Source: Halostella litorea (lineage in GTDB: Archaea; Halobacteriota; Halobacteria; Halobacteriales; Natronoarchaeaceae). Taken from it: a stretch of 64,000 bases of DNA. The notes under the pieces are model-generated. The model saw only the letters and a program-made list of their open reading frames with translations. It was not told the DNA's origin and did no database searches. The position numbers and the translations under genes are program-made. The stretch's first letter is position 1. The number at the start of each line of letters is the position of its first letter. Positions 17,278 to 26,064 of this stretch are shown here, piece by piece. Where the stretch lies: positions 868,001 to 932,000 of the forward strand of contig NZ_SJER01000001.1 of the NCBI RefSeq assembly GCF_004785955.1. Reading direction: 5' to 3'.

Positions 17278-19230
17278 CTATCCGCCGTAGATCGACTCTA
17301 TCTCGTCGGCGAACCGGTCGAGGATGTTCCGGCGTTTCTTCTTCATCGTCGGCGTGAGCAGGTCGTTGTCCTCGGAGAACTCCTCGGGGACGAGGCGGAA
17401 CTGCTTGATCCGCTCGTGGGACTCGAACCGCTCGTTGATCCGGTCGACCTCCGCCTGGACGAACTCGTGGACCCGGTCGTCCCGACAGAGGGCGGCGCGC
17501 TCCTCGGGCAGGTCGATCCCCTCCCCGTCGGCCCACGCCCGCACCCGCTCGACGTTCGGCACCAGCAGGGCGCTGACGAACTTCTCGCCGTCCCCCATCA
17601 CCAGACACTGCTCGACCACGTCGCTGGAGGCGAAGGCGTCCTCGATGGGGGCCGGCGCGACGTTTTTCCCCGTCGAGAGGACGAGCAGTTGCTTGGCCCG
17701 CTCGCGGAAGACGAGGTAGTCGTCGTGGCGGCGCTGGATGATGTCGCCGGTGCGGAACCACGGGTCGCCGCCGTCGTCAGCCTCGACGAACGCCGCGTCG
17801 GTCTCCTCGGGCTTGTTCCAGTATCCCTCGGTCACGTTCGGTCCCCGGACGAACAGTTCGCCGACCTCCCCCTCGGCGTCGGCGAACTGCTCCGCGGAGA
17901 CGACCGAGTCGTCGATCCGCACGTCCACGTCCGGCAGGGGCGGCCCGATGGTGCCGACCTCCGGCGCGTCCGGCGGGTTGACGGCGACGACCGGCGACGT
18001 CTCGGTGAGCCCGTACCCCTCGTAGATCGGCAGCCCCATCCCGTGGTACAGCGCACAGAGGTCCGGCGAGAGGCTCCCGCCGCCGCTGATGAGGAACTCG
18101 ATCTCGCCGCCGAGCGCGTCCTTCACCTGGTCGAACACGAGGCGGTCGGCGACGGCCTTCCGCGCCCGGAGGCCGACGCCGGGGCTGTCGCTTTCGTGGT
18201 ACTCGCGGCCCACGTCGGTCGCCCACTCGAAGATCCGCTCCTTGAGGTCCGACTCGCTGGCCTGCTCGCGGATCGCGTCGTATATCTTCTCGTACACCCG
18301 CGGCACGCTCGTCGCCGACGTCGGTTCGACGGCCCGGAAGTCCTCGCGGAGCGTGTCGGGGCTCTCGGCGTAGGCCACGCAGGCCCCGCTGGCGAACATG
18401 ACGAAGTGGCCCGCGGTCCGCTCGAACACGTGCGCCAGCGGCAGGAAGGAGACGGTCCGGGTCTCCTCGTCGATGGTCCCGCCGCCGGCCTCGCGGTCCG
18501 GCCGCGGCGCGTACCGCCTGCGGATCCCGTTGACGTTCGACCGGAAGTTCCGGTGGGTGAGCTTCACCCCCTTCGGCTGGCCGGTGGTGCCGGAGGTGTA
18601 GATCAGGCTCGCCAGGTCCTCGGGGTCGCGGGCGTCGACCCACGACTCGTACTCGTCGGGGTCGTACGCCGTCGCGCCGCGCTCGTGGACCTCCGCGAGG
18701 GTGTACACGTCGTCGCGGTCGCTGTCGACGGCGTCCATCGTCACGACAAAGGAGAGGTCCAGATCGTCCTCGACGGCCAGCACGGAGTCGAGCTGGTCGC
18801 GCCCCTCGACGACGACCGCGTCGGCGTCCGGGTCGTCGAGCAGGTAGCGCACCTGCGACCGCGACGACCCGCGGTACACCGTCGTCACGGCCGCGCCGGC
18901 GGCGAGCAGGGCGAAGTCACACTGCGCCCACTCCATCCGGGTGGCGGCGTAGATGCCGACGCGGTCGCCCCCGGCGACGCCGAGGTCGCGAAACCCCGTC
19001 GCCAGGTTCCGCACGATGGAGCGCATGTCGGCGTACGACAGCGTCCGGAACTCCCCCGCCGGAGCCGCCGTGAGGACGGAGCCGACGAGCGAGCGGTCGT
19101 ACACCCCGCCCTTGTACCGCTGGGCCGGGCGCTGCCGGTGCCGCTCCGCGGCGTCCTCGAACATCCGCGGCAGCGTCGTGTCCCCGATTACCTCGTCGGT
19201 GTACTCGCGTTCCGCGTCCCGCCAATGCAT
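17278..19230 (-). CDS. long-chain acyl-CoA synthetase (AMP-forming), copy 2
   Basis: A 650-residue paralogue of the preceding ligase with the same order of motifs: YTSGTTGQPKGVKLTHRNF, EGYGLTETSPVVAVNPP, WFRTGDIIQRRHDDYLVFRERAKQLLVLSTGKNVAP and TMKKKRRNILDRF near the end. It begins MHWRDAEREYTDEVIGDTTLPRMFEDA, almost colinear with copy 1. The tandem arrangement and stretches of near-identical DNA show a local duplication followed by exchange between copies. Amino-acid differences concentrate in the acyl-binding half and the C-terminus, which may reflect different chain-length preferences (inference). Confidence 0.93.
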   Translation of the reverse strand: MHWRDAEREYTDEVIGDTTLPRMFEDAAERHRQRPAQRYKGGVYDRSLVGSVLTAAPAGEFRTLSYADMRSIVRNLATGFRDLGVAGGDRVGIYAATRMEWAQCDFALLAAGAAVTTVYRGSSRSQVRYLLDDPDADAVVVEGRDQLDSVLAVEDDLDLSFVVTMDAVDSDRDDVYTLAEVHERGATAYDPDEYESWVDARDPEDLASLIYTSGTTGQPKGVKLTHRNFRSNVNGIRRRYAPRPDREAGGGTIDEETRTVSFLPLAHVFERTAGHFVMFASGACVAYAESPDTLREDFRAVEPTSATSVPRVYEKIYDAIREQASESDLKERIFEWATDVGREYHESDSPGVGLRARKAVADRLVFDQVKDALGGEIEFLISGGGSLSPDLCALYHGMGLPIYEGYGLTETSPVVAVNPPDAPEVGTIGPPLPDVDVRIDDSVVSAEQFADAEGEVGELFVRGPNVTEGYWNKPEETDAAFVEADDGGDPWFRTGDIIQRRHDDYLVFRERAKQLLVLSTGKNVAPAPIEDAFASSDVVEQCLVMGDGEKFVSALLVPNVERVRAWADGEGIDLPEERAALCRDDRVHEFVQAEVDRINERFESHERIKQFRLVPEEFSEDNDLLTPTMKKKRRNILDRFADEIESIYGG

Positions 19231-19350
19231 ACGAACCGAAAGGGAGCCCGCGGAGGATAAATCATGATGGAACCGCGGGGGAGTGTGCTGGCGTTTACTC
19301 GGCCGGCGCTGGGCGGCGGAGCAGGCGGTCCGGCCGCCGGCGGAGCGCCG

Positions 19351-20265
19351 TCACGCGCCGTCCTCGCGGTCCAGGTACGCCAGCACGCCGCGGACGTTCA
19401 TCGCCGTCTCGCCGCGGGCCTTCCGCTCGCCCCACACGCGGTCCATCGACGTGTGCTCGACGAAGTGGTCGACCACCGCCCCGTCGTCGTCCAGTTCCGC
19501 GCGCTTCCGCTCGACGGCCCCGACCCAGTCGGTGAGCACGTCGGTGTACTCGGTGAGCAGGCCGTCGGCCTCGACGGGGCCGAAGTGGGCAAAGAGCAGC
19601 GTCTCCGGCTCCATCGCCACCAGCATCTCGGCGTCGGCCAGCGCCGCCTCCAGGTCGAACTGCGGCGGCGGCGTCGTCTCCCGCACCTCGTCGATGGAGG
19701 GCACCCAGATGCCCGCCGCGTCGGCGGTGAAGACCGCGTCGTTCGCGGGGTCCTCGAACACGACCTGGTGGGGGGCGTGGCCCGGCGCGTGGTGGGCGAC
19801 CAGCGCGTGCTCGCCGAGGTCGATCGCGTCGCCGTCGGTGATCTCGGTGATCCGGTCCTCCGGCACCGGGTCGGGCTCCGTGTAGAACTCGATCTGGTCG
19901 CCGACCGCCCGTTTCGTCCCCTCCCACAGCCGCGAGGGGTCCGCGAGGTGGCGCGCGCCGCGCTCGTGGACGTACACCTCCGCGTTCGGGCAGGCGTCCG
20001 CGAGGAAGCCCGCACCGCCGGCGTGGTCGAGGTGGACGTGCGTGACCGCGATCACCGCCAGTTCCTCGGGGGCGACGCCGGCCTCCTCCAGGGCCGCCAG
20101 CACGCGCTCGTAGTTCGTCCCGATCCCGGTGTCGACTATCGCCGGCCGCTCGTCGTCGACCACGTACACCGACCCGTACTCCGCGGTGTCGTACATCCCG
20201 GTGTCGACGTAGTACAGGTCCGTACAGTCGCCCGCGGTCACCCGCCGAACGTCTCCCGCTTCCAT
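19351..20265 (-). CDS. MBL fold metallo-hydrolase
   Basis: A 304-residue metallo-beta-lactamase-fold hydrolase. The metal motif is THVHLDHAGG near residues 74-83, with a further VHERGARHL segment, the HHAPGHAPHQVVFED histidine/glycine motif, an Asp in AVFTADAAGIWVPS and a final His in LLFAHFGPVEADG, giving the full di-metal ligand set. It starts MEAGDVRRVTAGDCTDLYYVDTGMYD. The C-terminal 70 residues carry a helical extension (LTEYTDVLTDWVGAVERKRAEL) as in archaeal members. The substrate cannot be named. A second, unrelated-length MBL protein lies at 24175. Confidence 0.9.
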   Translation of the reverse strand: MEAGDVRRVTAGDCTDLYYVDTGMYDTAEYGSVYVVDDERPAIVDTGIGTNYERVLAALEEAGVAPEELAVIAVTHVHLDHAGGAGFLADACPNAEVYVHERGARHLADPSRLWEGTKRAVGDQIEFYTEPDPVPEDRITEITDGDAIDLGEHALVAHHAPGHAPHQVVFEDPANDAVFTADAAGIWVPSIDEVRETTPPPQFDLEAALADAEMLVAMEPETLLFAHFGPVEADGLLTEYTDVLTDWVGAVERKRAELDDDGAVVDHFVEHTSMDRVWGERKARGETAMNVRGVLAYLDREDGA

Positions 20266-20321
20266 GGGTCAAGCCCCGCCCCCGGACGGCAAAAAACCTC
20301 GTGCCGCGGGGGCCGGTCCCG

Positions 20322-21029
20322 TTACCGCCGACGGCGGCGCAGGCCGAGCGCGCCGACCAGCCCCGCGACCGCCGCGGCGACGCCGAAACCGGGCTGGCCG
20401 CCGCCGTCGCTGTCGCCGTCCGTCCCACCGGAGTCGCCCGAACCGTCGGCCGTCGTCGTCTCGTCGCCGGCCATCGTCGTGCCGTCGTCCGTTGTCGCCC
20501 CGCCGTCCGTCGTCGTGCTGTCGGCCGTGGTTGCCCCGCCGGCCGTCGTCGCGTCCGACGTCGTCGTGTCGGAAGTCCCGCTGTCCGCGGTCGTTCCGGG
20601 GGTCGTCGTCTCCGACCCGACCTGTACGTCGCCCGTCATCGAGCCGTGGATCCGACAGCGGTACGACGCGACGGCCTCGGTCGCGGTGAACGTTACCGAG
20701 CGCGTCGCTCCCTCCTCGCCGACCGACTCCGTGTTCGCGACCGCGTCGCCGCTGGCGTCCTCGACGTAGAGGTTGTGGCTGACGCCGTCGGCGTTCTCCC
20801 AGACGATCTCGTACTCGACGCCCGGCTCCAGTTGCAGCGTCGGGTTCTCCTCGCCCGCGATGGACTCGGGCGCGACCCCCTGCCACCCGGAGAGGTCGCT
20901 CTCCAGCCTGATCGTCTCGGCCTGCGCGTCGCGGGACGACGGGCGGGCGGCGGCCGTCGCCGGGAGCGCGAGCGCCGCCGCCGTCGCCGCCAGTACGCCG
21001 CGTCGGGACGCCGCGATGGTGTCGGTCAT
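20322..21029 (-). CDS. Tat-exported cupredoxin with Thr-rich stalk and PGF-CTERM anchor
   Basis: 235 residues. The N-terminus ASRRGVLAATAAALALPATA is a twin-arginine signal, so the copper site would be loaded before export. Residues about 40-135 are a plastocyanin/halocyanin-like domain, with the His of DGVSHNLYVED and the Cys, His and Met of YRCRIHGSMTG as the type-1 copper ligands. Residues 140-205 are a Thr/Asp/Gly-rich stalk with repeated TTDG/TTAD-like units, likely O-glycosylated. The tail GQPGFGVAAAVAGLVGALGL plus Arg residues is a classic PGF-CTERM signal, processed by archaeosortase with lipid attachment. The protein is a probable surface electron carrier; no partner oxidase is adjacent. 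Confidence 0.92.
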   Translation of the reverse strand: MTDTIAASRRGVLAATAAALALPATAAARPSSRDAQAETIRLESDLSGWQGVAPESIAGEENPTLQLEPGVEYEIVWENADGVSHNLYVEDASGDAVANTESVGEEGATRSVTFTATEAVASYRCRIHGSMTGDVQVGSETTTPGTTADSGTSDTTTSDATTAGGATTADSTTTDGGATTDDGTTMAGDETTTADGSGDSGGTDGDSDGGGQPGFGVAAAVAGLVGALGLRRRRR

Positions 21030-21158
21030 CGTCCCTACTGGGGGCCGCCCGCGCATAAGCGTGGGGTGGTCCCGCGGCGGCCGCGCGGCCGTCGACCGTG
21101 ACGGCGTCCCACAGTTCCGACACGGTTTTGCCACGGCGTCGAGAATCCACGGGCAAGA

Positions 21159-22541
21159 ATGCTCGACCGGACGTACCTGCGCGAGAACCCCGACGAGGTC
21201 CGGACGGCGGTCGACCGGAAGGGGGTCGACGGCGTCGACGTCGACGGGATACTCGCCCTCGACGAGGAGTGGCGCGAACTGAAGGCCCGCGGCGACGACC
21301 TGCGCCACGAGCGCAACGAGGTGTCGAGCCGCATCGGGGAGCTGAAACAGGAAGGCAAGGAGGAGAAAGCCCAGGAGGCTATCGAGCGCTCGGGGGAGCT
21401 CAAGGCCGAACTCGAGGAGGTCGAGGAGCGGGCCGACGAACTGGCCGACGAACTCGACGAGCGCCTGCTCGAACTCCCGAACGTCCCCCACGAGAGCGTC
21501 CCCGTCGGCGAGGACGAGAGCGACAACGTCGAGCGCTACCGTGAGGGGTTCGACGACCTGCGGGACCTGCCCGACGAGGTCGTTCCCCACTACGACCTCG
21601 GCGAGGAACTGGACGTGCTCGACTTCGAGCGCGGCGCGAAGGTGACCGGCGGCGGCTTCCAGTTCGTCAAGGGGGCGGGCGCGCGGCTCGAACACGCGCT
21701 GGTCCAGTTCATGCTGGACGTCCACCGCGAGCAGGGGTACGAGGACGTGCTCCCGCCGATCCCCGTCAACAGCGAGTCGATGCGCGGCACCGGCCAGCTC
21801 CCCAAGTTCGCCGAGGACGCCTACCGCGTCGGCGCGCGCCAGGACGACGAGTACGGCGACGACGACCTCTGGCTCCTGCCGACCGCGGAGGTGCCGGTGA
21901 CGAACATGTACCGCGACGAGATCCTGCTGGACGACGACCTCCCCGTCAAACACCAGGCGTTCTCGCCGAACTTCCGCCGGGAGGCGGGCGAGCACGGCAC
22001 CGAGACGCGGGGGTACGTCCGCGTCCACCAGTTCCACAAGGTCGAACTCGTCAACTTCGTCCGCCCCGAGGAGAGCTACGACCGCCTCGAAGGGCTGCTG
22101 GGCGAGGCCGAGGAGATCCTCGACCGCCTCGGCCTCCCCTACCGCGTGCTGGACATGTGCACCGGCGATATGGGCTTCACCCAGGCCAAGAAGTACGACA
22201 TCGAGGTGTGGGCCCCCGGCGACGACATGGCGGACGGCCCCGCGGAGGGCGGCCGCTGGCTGGAAGTCTCCAGCGTCTCGAACTTCGAGGACTTCCAGGC
22301 GCGCCGGGCCGGCCTCCGCTACCGGCCGGAGCGCCACGAGAGCGCCGAGTACCTCCACACGCTCAACGGGTCGGGGCTGGCCGTCCCGCGCGTGATGGTC
22401 GCGGTCATGGAGTACTACCAGAACGAGGACGGCACCGTCACCGTCCCCGAGGCGCTCCGCCCGTACATGGGCGGGCAGGAGGTCATCGAGGGCGGCGACC
22501 CGGTCGGCGAGAGCGCGCTCGGCGCCGGCGAGCGGGAGTAA
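21159..22541 (+). CDS. serS: seryl-tRNA synthetase
   Basis: A 460-residue class II synthetase. The first 110 residues form the antiparallel coiled-coil arm that grips the long variable arm of tRNA-Ser ([31 protein letters not shown]). Catalytic motifs follow: motif 1 region [21 protein letters not shown], motif 2 [26 protein letters not shown], and motif 3 [21 protein letters not shown]. This is the common SerRS, not the rare methanogen type. It starts [22 protein letters not shown]. The tRNA-Ser (GGA) gene in this window is one of its substrates. Confidence 0.97.
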   Translation: MLDRTYLRENPDEVRTAVDRKGVDGVDVDGILALDEEWRELKARGDDLRHERNEVSSRIGELKQEGKEEKAQEAIERSGELKAELEEVEERADELADELDERLLELPNVPHESVPVGEDESDNVERYREGFDDLRDLPDEVVPHYDLGEELDVLDFERGAKVTGGGFQFVKGAGARLEHALVQFMLDVHREQGYEDVLPPIPVNSESMRGTGQLPKFAEDAYRVGARQDDEYGDDDLWLLPTAEVPVTNMYRDEILLDDDLPVKHQAFSPNFRREAGEHGTETRGYVRVHQFHKVELVNFVRPEESYDRLEGLLGEAEEILDRLGLPYRVLDMCTGDMGFTQAKKYDIEVWAPGDDMADGPAEGGRWLEVSSVSNFEDFQARRAGLRYRPERHESAEYLHTLNGSGLAVPRVMVAVMEYYQNEDGTVTVPEALRPYMGGQEVIEGGDPVGESALGAGERE

Positions 22542-22568
22542 GCCCGCAGACACCCGACGATCCGTCGG

Positions 22569-22736
22569 TCAGTGTCCGTCTGCGGACCCGCCCGGCACGG
22601 GGACCGTGATCGTCCGGTCGCTCGCGAACAACACGAAGAGCGCGAACAGCCCGAACAGCGCCGGTTCGTCCGCGGGGACGCCGAGGACCCCGAGCGATCC
22701 GAGCACGCCCAGCTTTCGTACAGCTATTTCCCGCAT
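22569..22736 (-). CDS. 55-residue hydrophobic small protein with Gly/Leu repeat
   Basis: A short frame translating from an ATG as MREIAVRKLGVLGSLGVLGV, then PADEPALFGLFALFVLFASD and a hydrophilic tail ending GGSADGH. The first half repeats a LGVLGxLGVLG pattern and the second repeats LFGLFALFVLF, giving two short membrane-associated helices. Small proteins with such Leu/Gly and Phe/Leu repeats occur in haloarchaea and other prokaryotes with no known role. Codon-position GC bias resembles that of the neighbours. It is convergent with serS, 27 bases apart. Confidence 0.6.
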   Translation of the reverse strand: MREIAVRKLGVLGSLGVLGVPADEPALFGLFALFVLFASDRTITVPVPGGSADGH

Positions 22737-22803
22737 AGTAGTTAGTTGAACGCCCGGATCGAAAAACGTTCCGTCGGTTCGCGCGTTCCGACGCCGGGGA
22801 GCG

Positions 22804-23136
22804 TCACCGCGTGAACGTCTCCAGCCGCTCGATCCGGCCGTCCGCGCCCAGTTCGTGGACGTCGACGAACCGGAACAGCGTCGCGCCGTCGGCGTCGAGC
22901 AGGCGGCCCCGGGCGGCGACCTCGTCGCCCGCGGCGAACACCGTCCGCAGTTCGTGGGTCGTGTCGGTCATCGGCCGGTCGTCGCGCATGAACGCGACGA
23001 ACGCCTCGCGGCCCTCGAACGTCCGGTCCGGCCGGTGCTGAACGAACGCCGGCGCGAGCAGCGATTCGAACTCCCCGTAGTCGCCCGCGTCGAGCGCGGC
23101 GTAGTACGCCCGGACGGTCGCCTCGGCGTCTGGCAT
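22804..23136 (-). CDS. SnoaL-like/NTF2-fold protein
   Basis: A 110-residue protein: [51 protein letters not shown], then strands [24 protein letters not shown] and [23 protein letters not shown]. This order of helices and strands is the cone-shaped SnoaL/ketosteroid-isomerase (NTF2) fold. Family members include isomerases, dehydratases and polyketide cyclases, and many have no known substrate. The ATG at 23136 gives the normal start; the frame open upstream is antisense to the next genes. It is divergent from the small membrane protein at 23231. Confidence 0.85.
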   Translation of the reverse strand: MPDAEATVRAYYAALDAGDYGEFESLLAPAFVQHRPDRTFEGREAFVAFMRDDRPMTDTTHELRTVFAAGDEVAARGRLLDADGATLFRFVDVHELGADGRIERLETFTR

Positions 23137-23230
23137 GCCCGACGTTGGGGCGGCGGCGGTGGAAAACCCGTCGGTCGCCGCGACGCGGCCCCACCGAAGA
23201 CGGTTTGTCCCGCATGGGCGAACCCCCGGC

Positions 23231-23374
23231 GTGCTCAGCCTCAACCAGAAGGCCGTCGTGCTGACGACGCTGTTCGGACTCAACGTCGTGTCGTACCTGT
23301 TCGGCGGAGTCCTCGCCCTGTTGCTGGTCACCCTGCCCTCGCTCGGCGTCGCCGTCGGCGTCCTGCGGCGGTGA
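23231..23374 (+). CDS. 47-residue membrane protein, haloarchaeal type
   Basis: A GTG start gives [20 protein letters not shown] followed by [27 protein letters not shown], two closely spaced hydrophobic segments with a charged end. The frame is open further upstream, but that part overlaps the divergent gene and promoter, so the GTG is preferred. No function is known. It ends 68 bases before tsr3 on the same strand. Confidence 0.55.
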   Translation: MLSLNQKAVVLTTLFGLNVVSYLFGGVLALLLVTLPSLGVAVGVLRR

Positions 23375-23442
23375 TCGGAAACGCGGTAGCGCGCCAGCGA
23401 CGCTCCGAGCGCTTTTTCCGGGGTAGCCGCGTAGCCCGGGGC

Positions 23443-23937
23443 GTGGACCTGCACGTGCTGTACGAGGGGGACGACGACCCCGACAAGTGCACCGCCCGGA
23501 AGCTCGCGCGGTTCGACCTCGCCGACCTCCACCGGTCGACGGGGGCGACGCCGTACGGCGTCGTGTTGAACCCCCACGCCGAGCGGGCGCTGTCGCCGGC
23601 CGACGCCGACGCCGGGCGGCTGGTCGCGCTGGACTGCTCGTGGGAGACGGCCGGCGAGGCGCGGTTCGACCTGCCGGGCGAGCACCGGGCGCTCCCCTTC
23701 CTCGTCGCCGCCAACCCCGTCAACTACGGGAAGCCGTTCCGGCTGACGACCGTCGAGGCGCTGGCCGCCGCGCTTTCGATCCTCGGGGAGCGCGACCACG
23801 CCGAGCGGATCCTCGCGAAGTTCACCTGGGGCGAGACGTTCCTCGAACTGAACGCCGAACCGCTCGCCCGGTACGCCGACTGCGAGGACTCCGCGGACGT
23901 GGTCGCCGTTCAGGACGAGTATCTGGCCGATGAGTAG
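23443..23937 (+). CDS. tsr3: 16S rRNA aminocarboxypropyltransferase Tsr3 (DUF367)
   Basis: 164 residues from a GTG start ([24 protein letters not shown]). Family motifs are [67 protein letters not shown] and [13 protein letters not shown]. Tsr3 transfers the aminocarboxypropyl group of S-adenosylmethionine to a hypermodified uridine of small-subunit rRNA; in archaea the substrate is the N1-methylated pseudouridine or uridine near the decoding site. No ATG is available near the conserved start. It is followed 48 bases later by rpl40e, so a ribosome-related pair is likely. Confidence 0.9.
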   Translation: MDLHVLYEGDDDPDKCTARKLARFDLADLHRSTGATPYGVVLNPHAERALSPADADAGRLVALDCSWETAGEARFDLPGEHRALPFLVAANPVNYGKPFRLTTVEALAAALSILGERDHAERILAKFTWGETFLELNAEPLARYADCEDSADVVAVQDEYLADE

Positions 23938-23985
23938 CGAACGCACTCGGAAACCCTTTTATCCGGTCGCTGGCAACGGGCGGGT

Positions 23986-24135
23986 ATGGCTACGTTCGAG
24001 AAAGCGGAGAGTCGAATCCTCGACAAGATGATCTGCATGCGCTGTAACGCCCGCAACCCCAAGCGGACCGACAAGTGCCGGAAGTGCGGCTACGGGAAGC
24101 TCCGCCCGAAGGCAAAGGAGTCCCGCAGCGCCTGA
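23986..24135 (+). CDS. rpl40e: 50S ribosomal protein L40e
   Basis: A 49-residue ribosomal protein beginning [20 protein letters not shown] and ending KAKESRSA. It has four cysteines in [19 protein letters not shown], a CxxC-x10-CxxC zinc ribbon, and a basic C-terminus. In eukaryotes L40 is made as a ubiquitin fusion, while the archaeal form is free. An AT-rich ACCCTTTTATCC about 25-33 bases before the ATG is a likely TATA element for leaderless transcription. Confidence 0.95.
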   Translation: MATFEKAESRILDKMICMRCNARNPKRTDKCRKCGYGKLRPKAKESRSA

Positions 24136-24174
24136 TCCGGCGGCTTTCTCCGTTTTCCCCGCCCGCCAGCGGCG

Positions 24175-24786
24175 CTACTCGTCGGGGTACTTCGGCTCGC
24201 GTTGCTCGGCCCGCGAGAGCGCCGTCTCGATCACGTCCCGCACGTCGCCGTGGAACACGCCGCCGTGGCCGGCGTACATGTGCTCGACGCCGTCGGGCAA
24301 CCGGTCCAGAATCCGCTCGATGCTGTCGATGAGTTCCTCGCGGGACTGGCCGGCGTAGTCGGTCCGGCCGAAGCTCCCGTAGTCGAACGCGCCGTCGTCG
24401 TGGACCACTACGTCGCCGCTGAAAATGCTCTCAGGGCCGACAAGGGAGACGTGGTCGTCGGCGTGGCCGGGGGTGTACACGACCTCCGTCCGCTCGTCGC
24501 CGACGGTCACCGCGTCGCCGTCCTCGACCGCCCGCGTCCGGCGTGGGTGGTCGCCGTACGCGACCACTTCGGGGTCGAACGCCTCGACCACCGCGTCCAG
24601 TTCCGAGACGTGGTCGCCGTGCTGGTGGGTGAGCACGACCGCGTCCACGTCGTCGGTCTCCTCGCGTATCCGGTCGACGACGCCCGGCATCGCGCCCGCG
24701 TCGACGAGCGTCGTGCGCTCGCCGAGCGCGAGGTACGCGTTGCAGGTGAACGTGTCCGCCTCGGCGGTGACGTTGACGACTTCCAT
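24175..24786 (-). CDS. MBL fold metallo-hydrolase (glyoxalase II-like)
   Basis: 203 residues: MEVVNVTAEADTFTCNAYLALGERTTLVDAG, the metal motif THQHGDHVSELD near residues 52-63, VVYTPGHADDHVSLVGPESIFSGDVVVHDDG, and MYAGHGGVFHGDVRDVI near the end. The ligand pattern HxHxDH, H, D, H is complete and resembles the glyoxalase II/RNase-Z-like small hydrolases. The ATG at 24786 was chosen because upstream codons read like promoter DNA. It diverges from the DUF5786 gene at 24900. Confidence 0.9.
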   Translation of the reverse strand: MEVVNVTAEADTFTCNAYLALGERTTLVDAGAMPGVVDRIREETDDVDAVVLTHQHGDHVSELDAVVEAFDPEVVAYGDHPRRTRAVEDGDAVTVGDERTEVVYTPGHADDHVSLVGPESIFSGDVVVHDDGAFDYGSFGRTDYAGQSREELIDSIERILDRLPDGVEHMYAGHGGVFHGDVRDVIETALSRAEQREPKYPDE

Positions 24787-24860
24787 GGGCGGCAGTGGGG
24801 GAGCGAACGGCAAAACGGTGCGGGATCGGGCGGTAGTACCACCGGGGTGACTCCCTGCGG

Positions 24861-24871
24861 GGAATTTTTTA
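24861..24871 (+). promoter_or_regulatory. TATA box of the DUF5786-DUF99 operon
   Basis: AATTTTTTAGG lies 29-39 bases before the ATG of the DUF5786 gene, the spacing expected for leaderless transcription in haloarchaea. It is the only AT-rich tract in the divergent gap between the MBL hydrolase and this operon. Confidence 0.5.
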
Positions 24872-24899
24872 GGCACAAGCGGTTAGTTGAACACGTAGC

Positions 24900-25085
24900 A
24901 TGGGTTTCGGGAGCTACGACGAATCGGAGCAGGAGAACCAGAACATCGAGGCCGACATCGACGACGAGGACGGGGTATCGACCGGAACCAACGACCACGA
25001 CGGCGACGTGGAGTACGAGATCGGCGCGTCGAGCGACGAACTGATCGACCGCCTCAAGGACATCAAGGAGCGCGACGCGAGCTGA
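24900..25085 (+). CDS. DUF5786 family small acidic protein
   Basis: 61 residues beginning MGFGSYDESEQENQNIEADI. The middle is extremely acidic and the end forms a predicted helix, SSDELIDRLKDIKERDAS. The MGFGSYDESEQ start is a strong signature of the haloarchaeal DUF5786 family. The function is unknown. The acidic, low-complexity centre suggests a small protein that docks by its C-terminal helix. The stop overlaps the next ATG (TGATG), so it is translationally coupled to the DUF99 gene. Confidence 0.88.
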   Translation: MGFGSYDESEQENQNIEADIDDEDGVSTGTNDHDGDVEYEIGASSDELIDRLKDIKERDAS

Positions 25086-25636
25086 TGAAGGAGGGGACGC
25101 GGGCGCTCGGCGTCGCCGAGTCGTACCGAGGGGACCGGAGCACGCTGGCCGGCGCGGTGGTCCGGGCGTCCCGCGTCGTCGACGGACTCGCCTTTTCTTC
25201 GTGCACCGTGGGCGGGAGCGACGCGACCGCCGGGATAGTCGACCTCTGGGAGCGACTGGACCGCGAGGACGTCCGCTACGTGCTGGTCGCCGGCGTCGCG
25301 CTCGCGTGGTACAACGTCGTCGACCTGAAGCGCCTCCAAGAGGCGACCGGCCGCCCGGTGCTTTCGGTCACGTTCGAGGACAGCGAGGGGCTCGAACCGT
25401 CGCTCCGCGACGAGTTCGACGGCGCGGCGCTGGACCGCCGGCTGGCGGCCTACGAGGCGCTGCCGCCGCGCCGGCGCGTCGACGTCGGCGACGGGGCGGT
25501 GTTCGCCCGGAGCGTCGGGCTGGACGGCGACGAGGCCGCCCGCGTCGTCCGCGCATTCACGCCGGCGGGCGGCCGCCCCGAACCGCTCCGCGTGGCGCGG
25601 CTGGCGGCGCGGGCGGGCGACGAGTACGTCGAGTGA
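25085..25636 (+). CDS. DUF99 family protein
   Basis: 183 residues with family motifs GVAESYRGDRSTLAGAVVRASRVVDGLAFSSCTVGGSDATAGI, the VRYVLVAGVALAWYNVVDLKRLQEATGRPVLSVTFEDSEGL core and the C-terminal PLRVARLAARAGDEYVE. DUF99 proteins are common in archaea and resemble endonuclease V by fold, but the catalytic carboxylates differ and no activity is established. A role in nucleic-acid metabolism is an inference. It begins inside the stop codon of the upstream DUF5786 gene. Confidence 0.9.
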   Translation: MKEGTRALGVAESYRGDRSTLAGAVVRASRVVDGLAFSSCTVGGSDATAGIVDLWERLDREDVRYVLVAGVALAWYNVVDLKRLQEATGRPVLSVTFEDSEGLEPSLRDEFDGAALDRRLAAYEALPPRRRVDVGDGAVFARSVGLDGDEAARVVRAFTPAGGRPEPLRVARLAARAGDEYVE

Positions 25637-25651
25637 CGGGCGCGTCCCGTC

Positions 25652-25930
25652 TCACCCCGGCGAGGCGGCGAAGAACGTCCCGTACAGCGTCACCGCGAGC
25701 AGGAACGTCCCGACCGCGAGGAGAACGGCCCCGCCGAGTCTGAACGTCCACGCCCGTTGCTCGCGCAGGTCCTCGTAGTGCTCGGGATCCTCGGAGGGCG
25801 GTTTCCAGCTCACGGACTCCGCGTACCGCTCCTGGAGGGCCAGCGCCGTCTCCACGCGAAACGCGAGCGCGTATCCGAGGCCGAGGAGGGCCAGCGCGAA
25901 CGCGCCCAGTCCGACGGATACGGTCGACAC
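25652..25930 (-). CDS. DUF-type two-span membrane protein
   Basis: 92 residues from a GTG (MSTVSVGLGAFALALLGLGY). One membrane span is at about 5-24 and another at 70-90 (GAVLLAVGTFLLAVTLYGTFF), separated by a soluble stretch containing ERYAESVSWKPPSEDPEHYEDLREQRAW, which is well ordered and charged. The frame stays open upstream to 26035, but those codons fall in the divergent promoter region of the glycosylase gene. The function is unknown. Confidence 0.65.
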   Translation of the reverse strand: MSTVSVGLGAFALALLGLGYALAFRVETALALQERYAESVSWKPPSEDPEHYEDLREQRAWTFRLGGAVLLAVGTFLLAVTLYGTFFAASPG

Positions 25931-26064
25931 AGGTCGGCCGGAGGTAACCGTGCGAGCGACTTGAATGGCCGTGGTCGAAACGAGGGCGGGGGACGGAGGC
26001 CGCAAACCCGGACGCTTTTGGTCGCGCCACGCCACCGGCCACGAAGAGGACCCGAATCACACCG

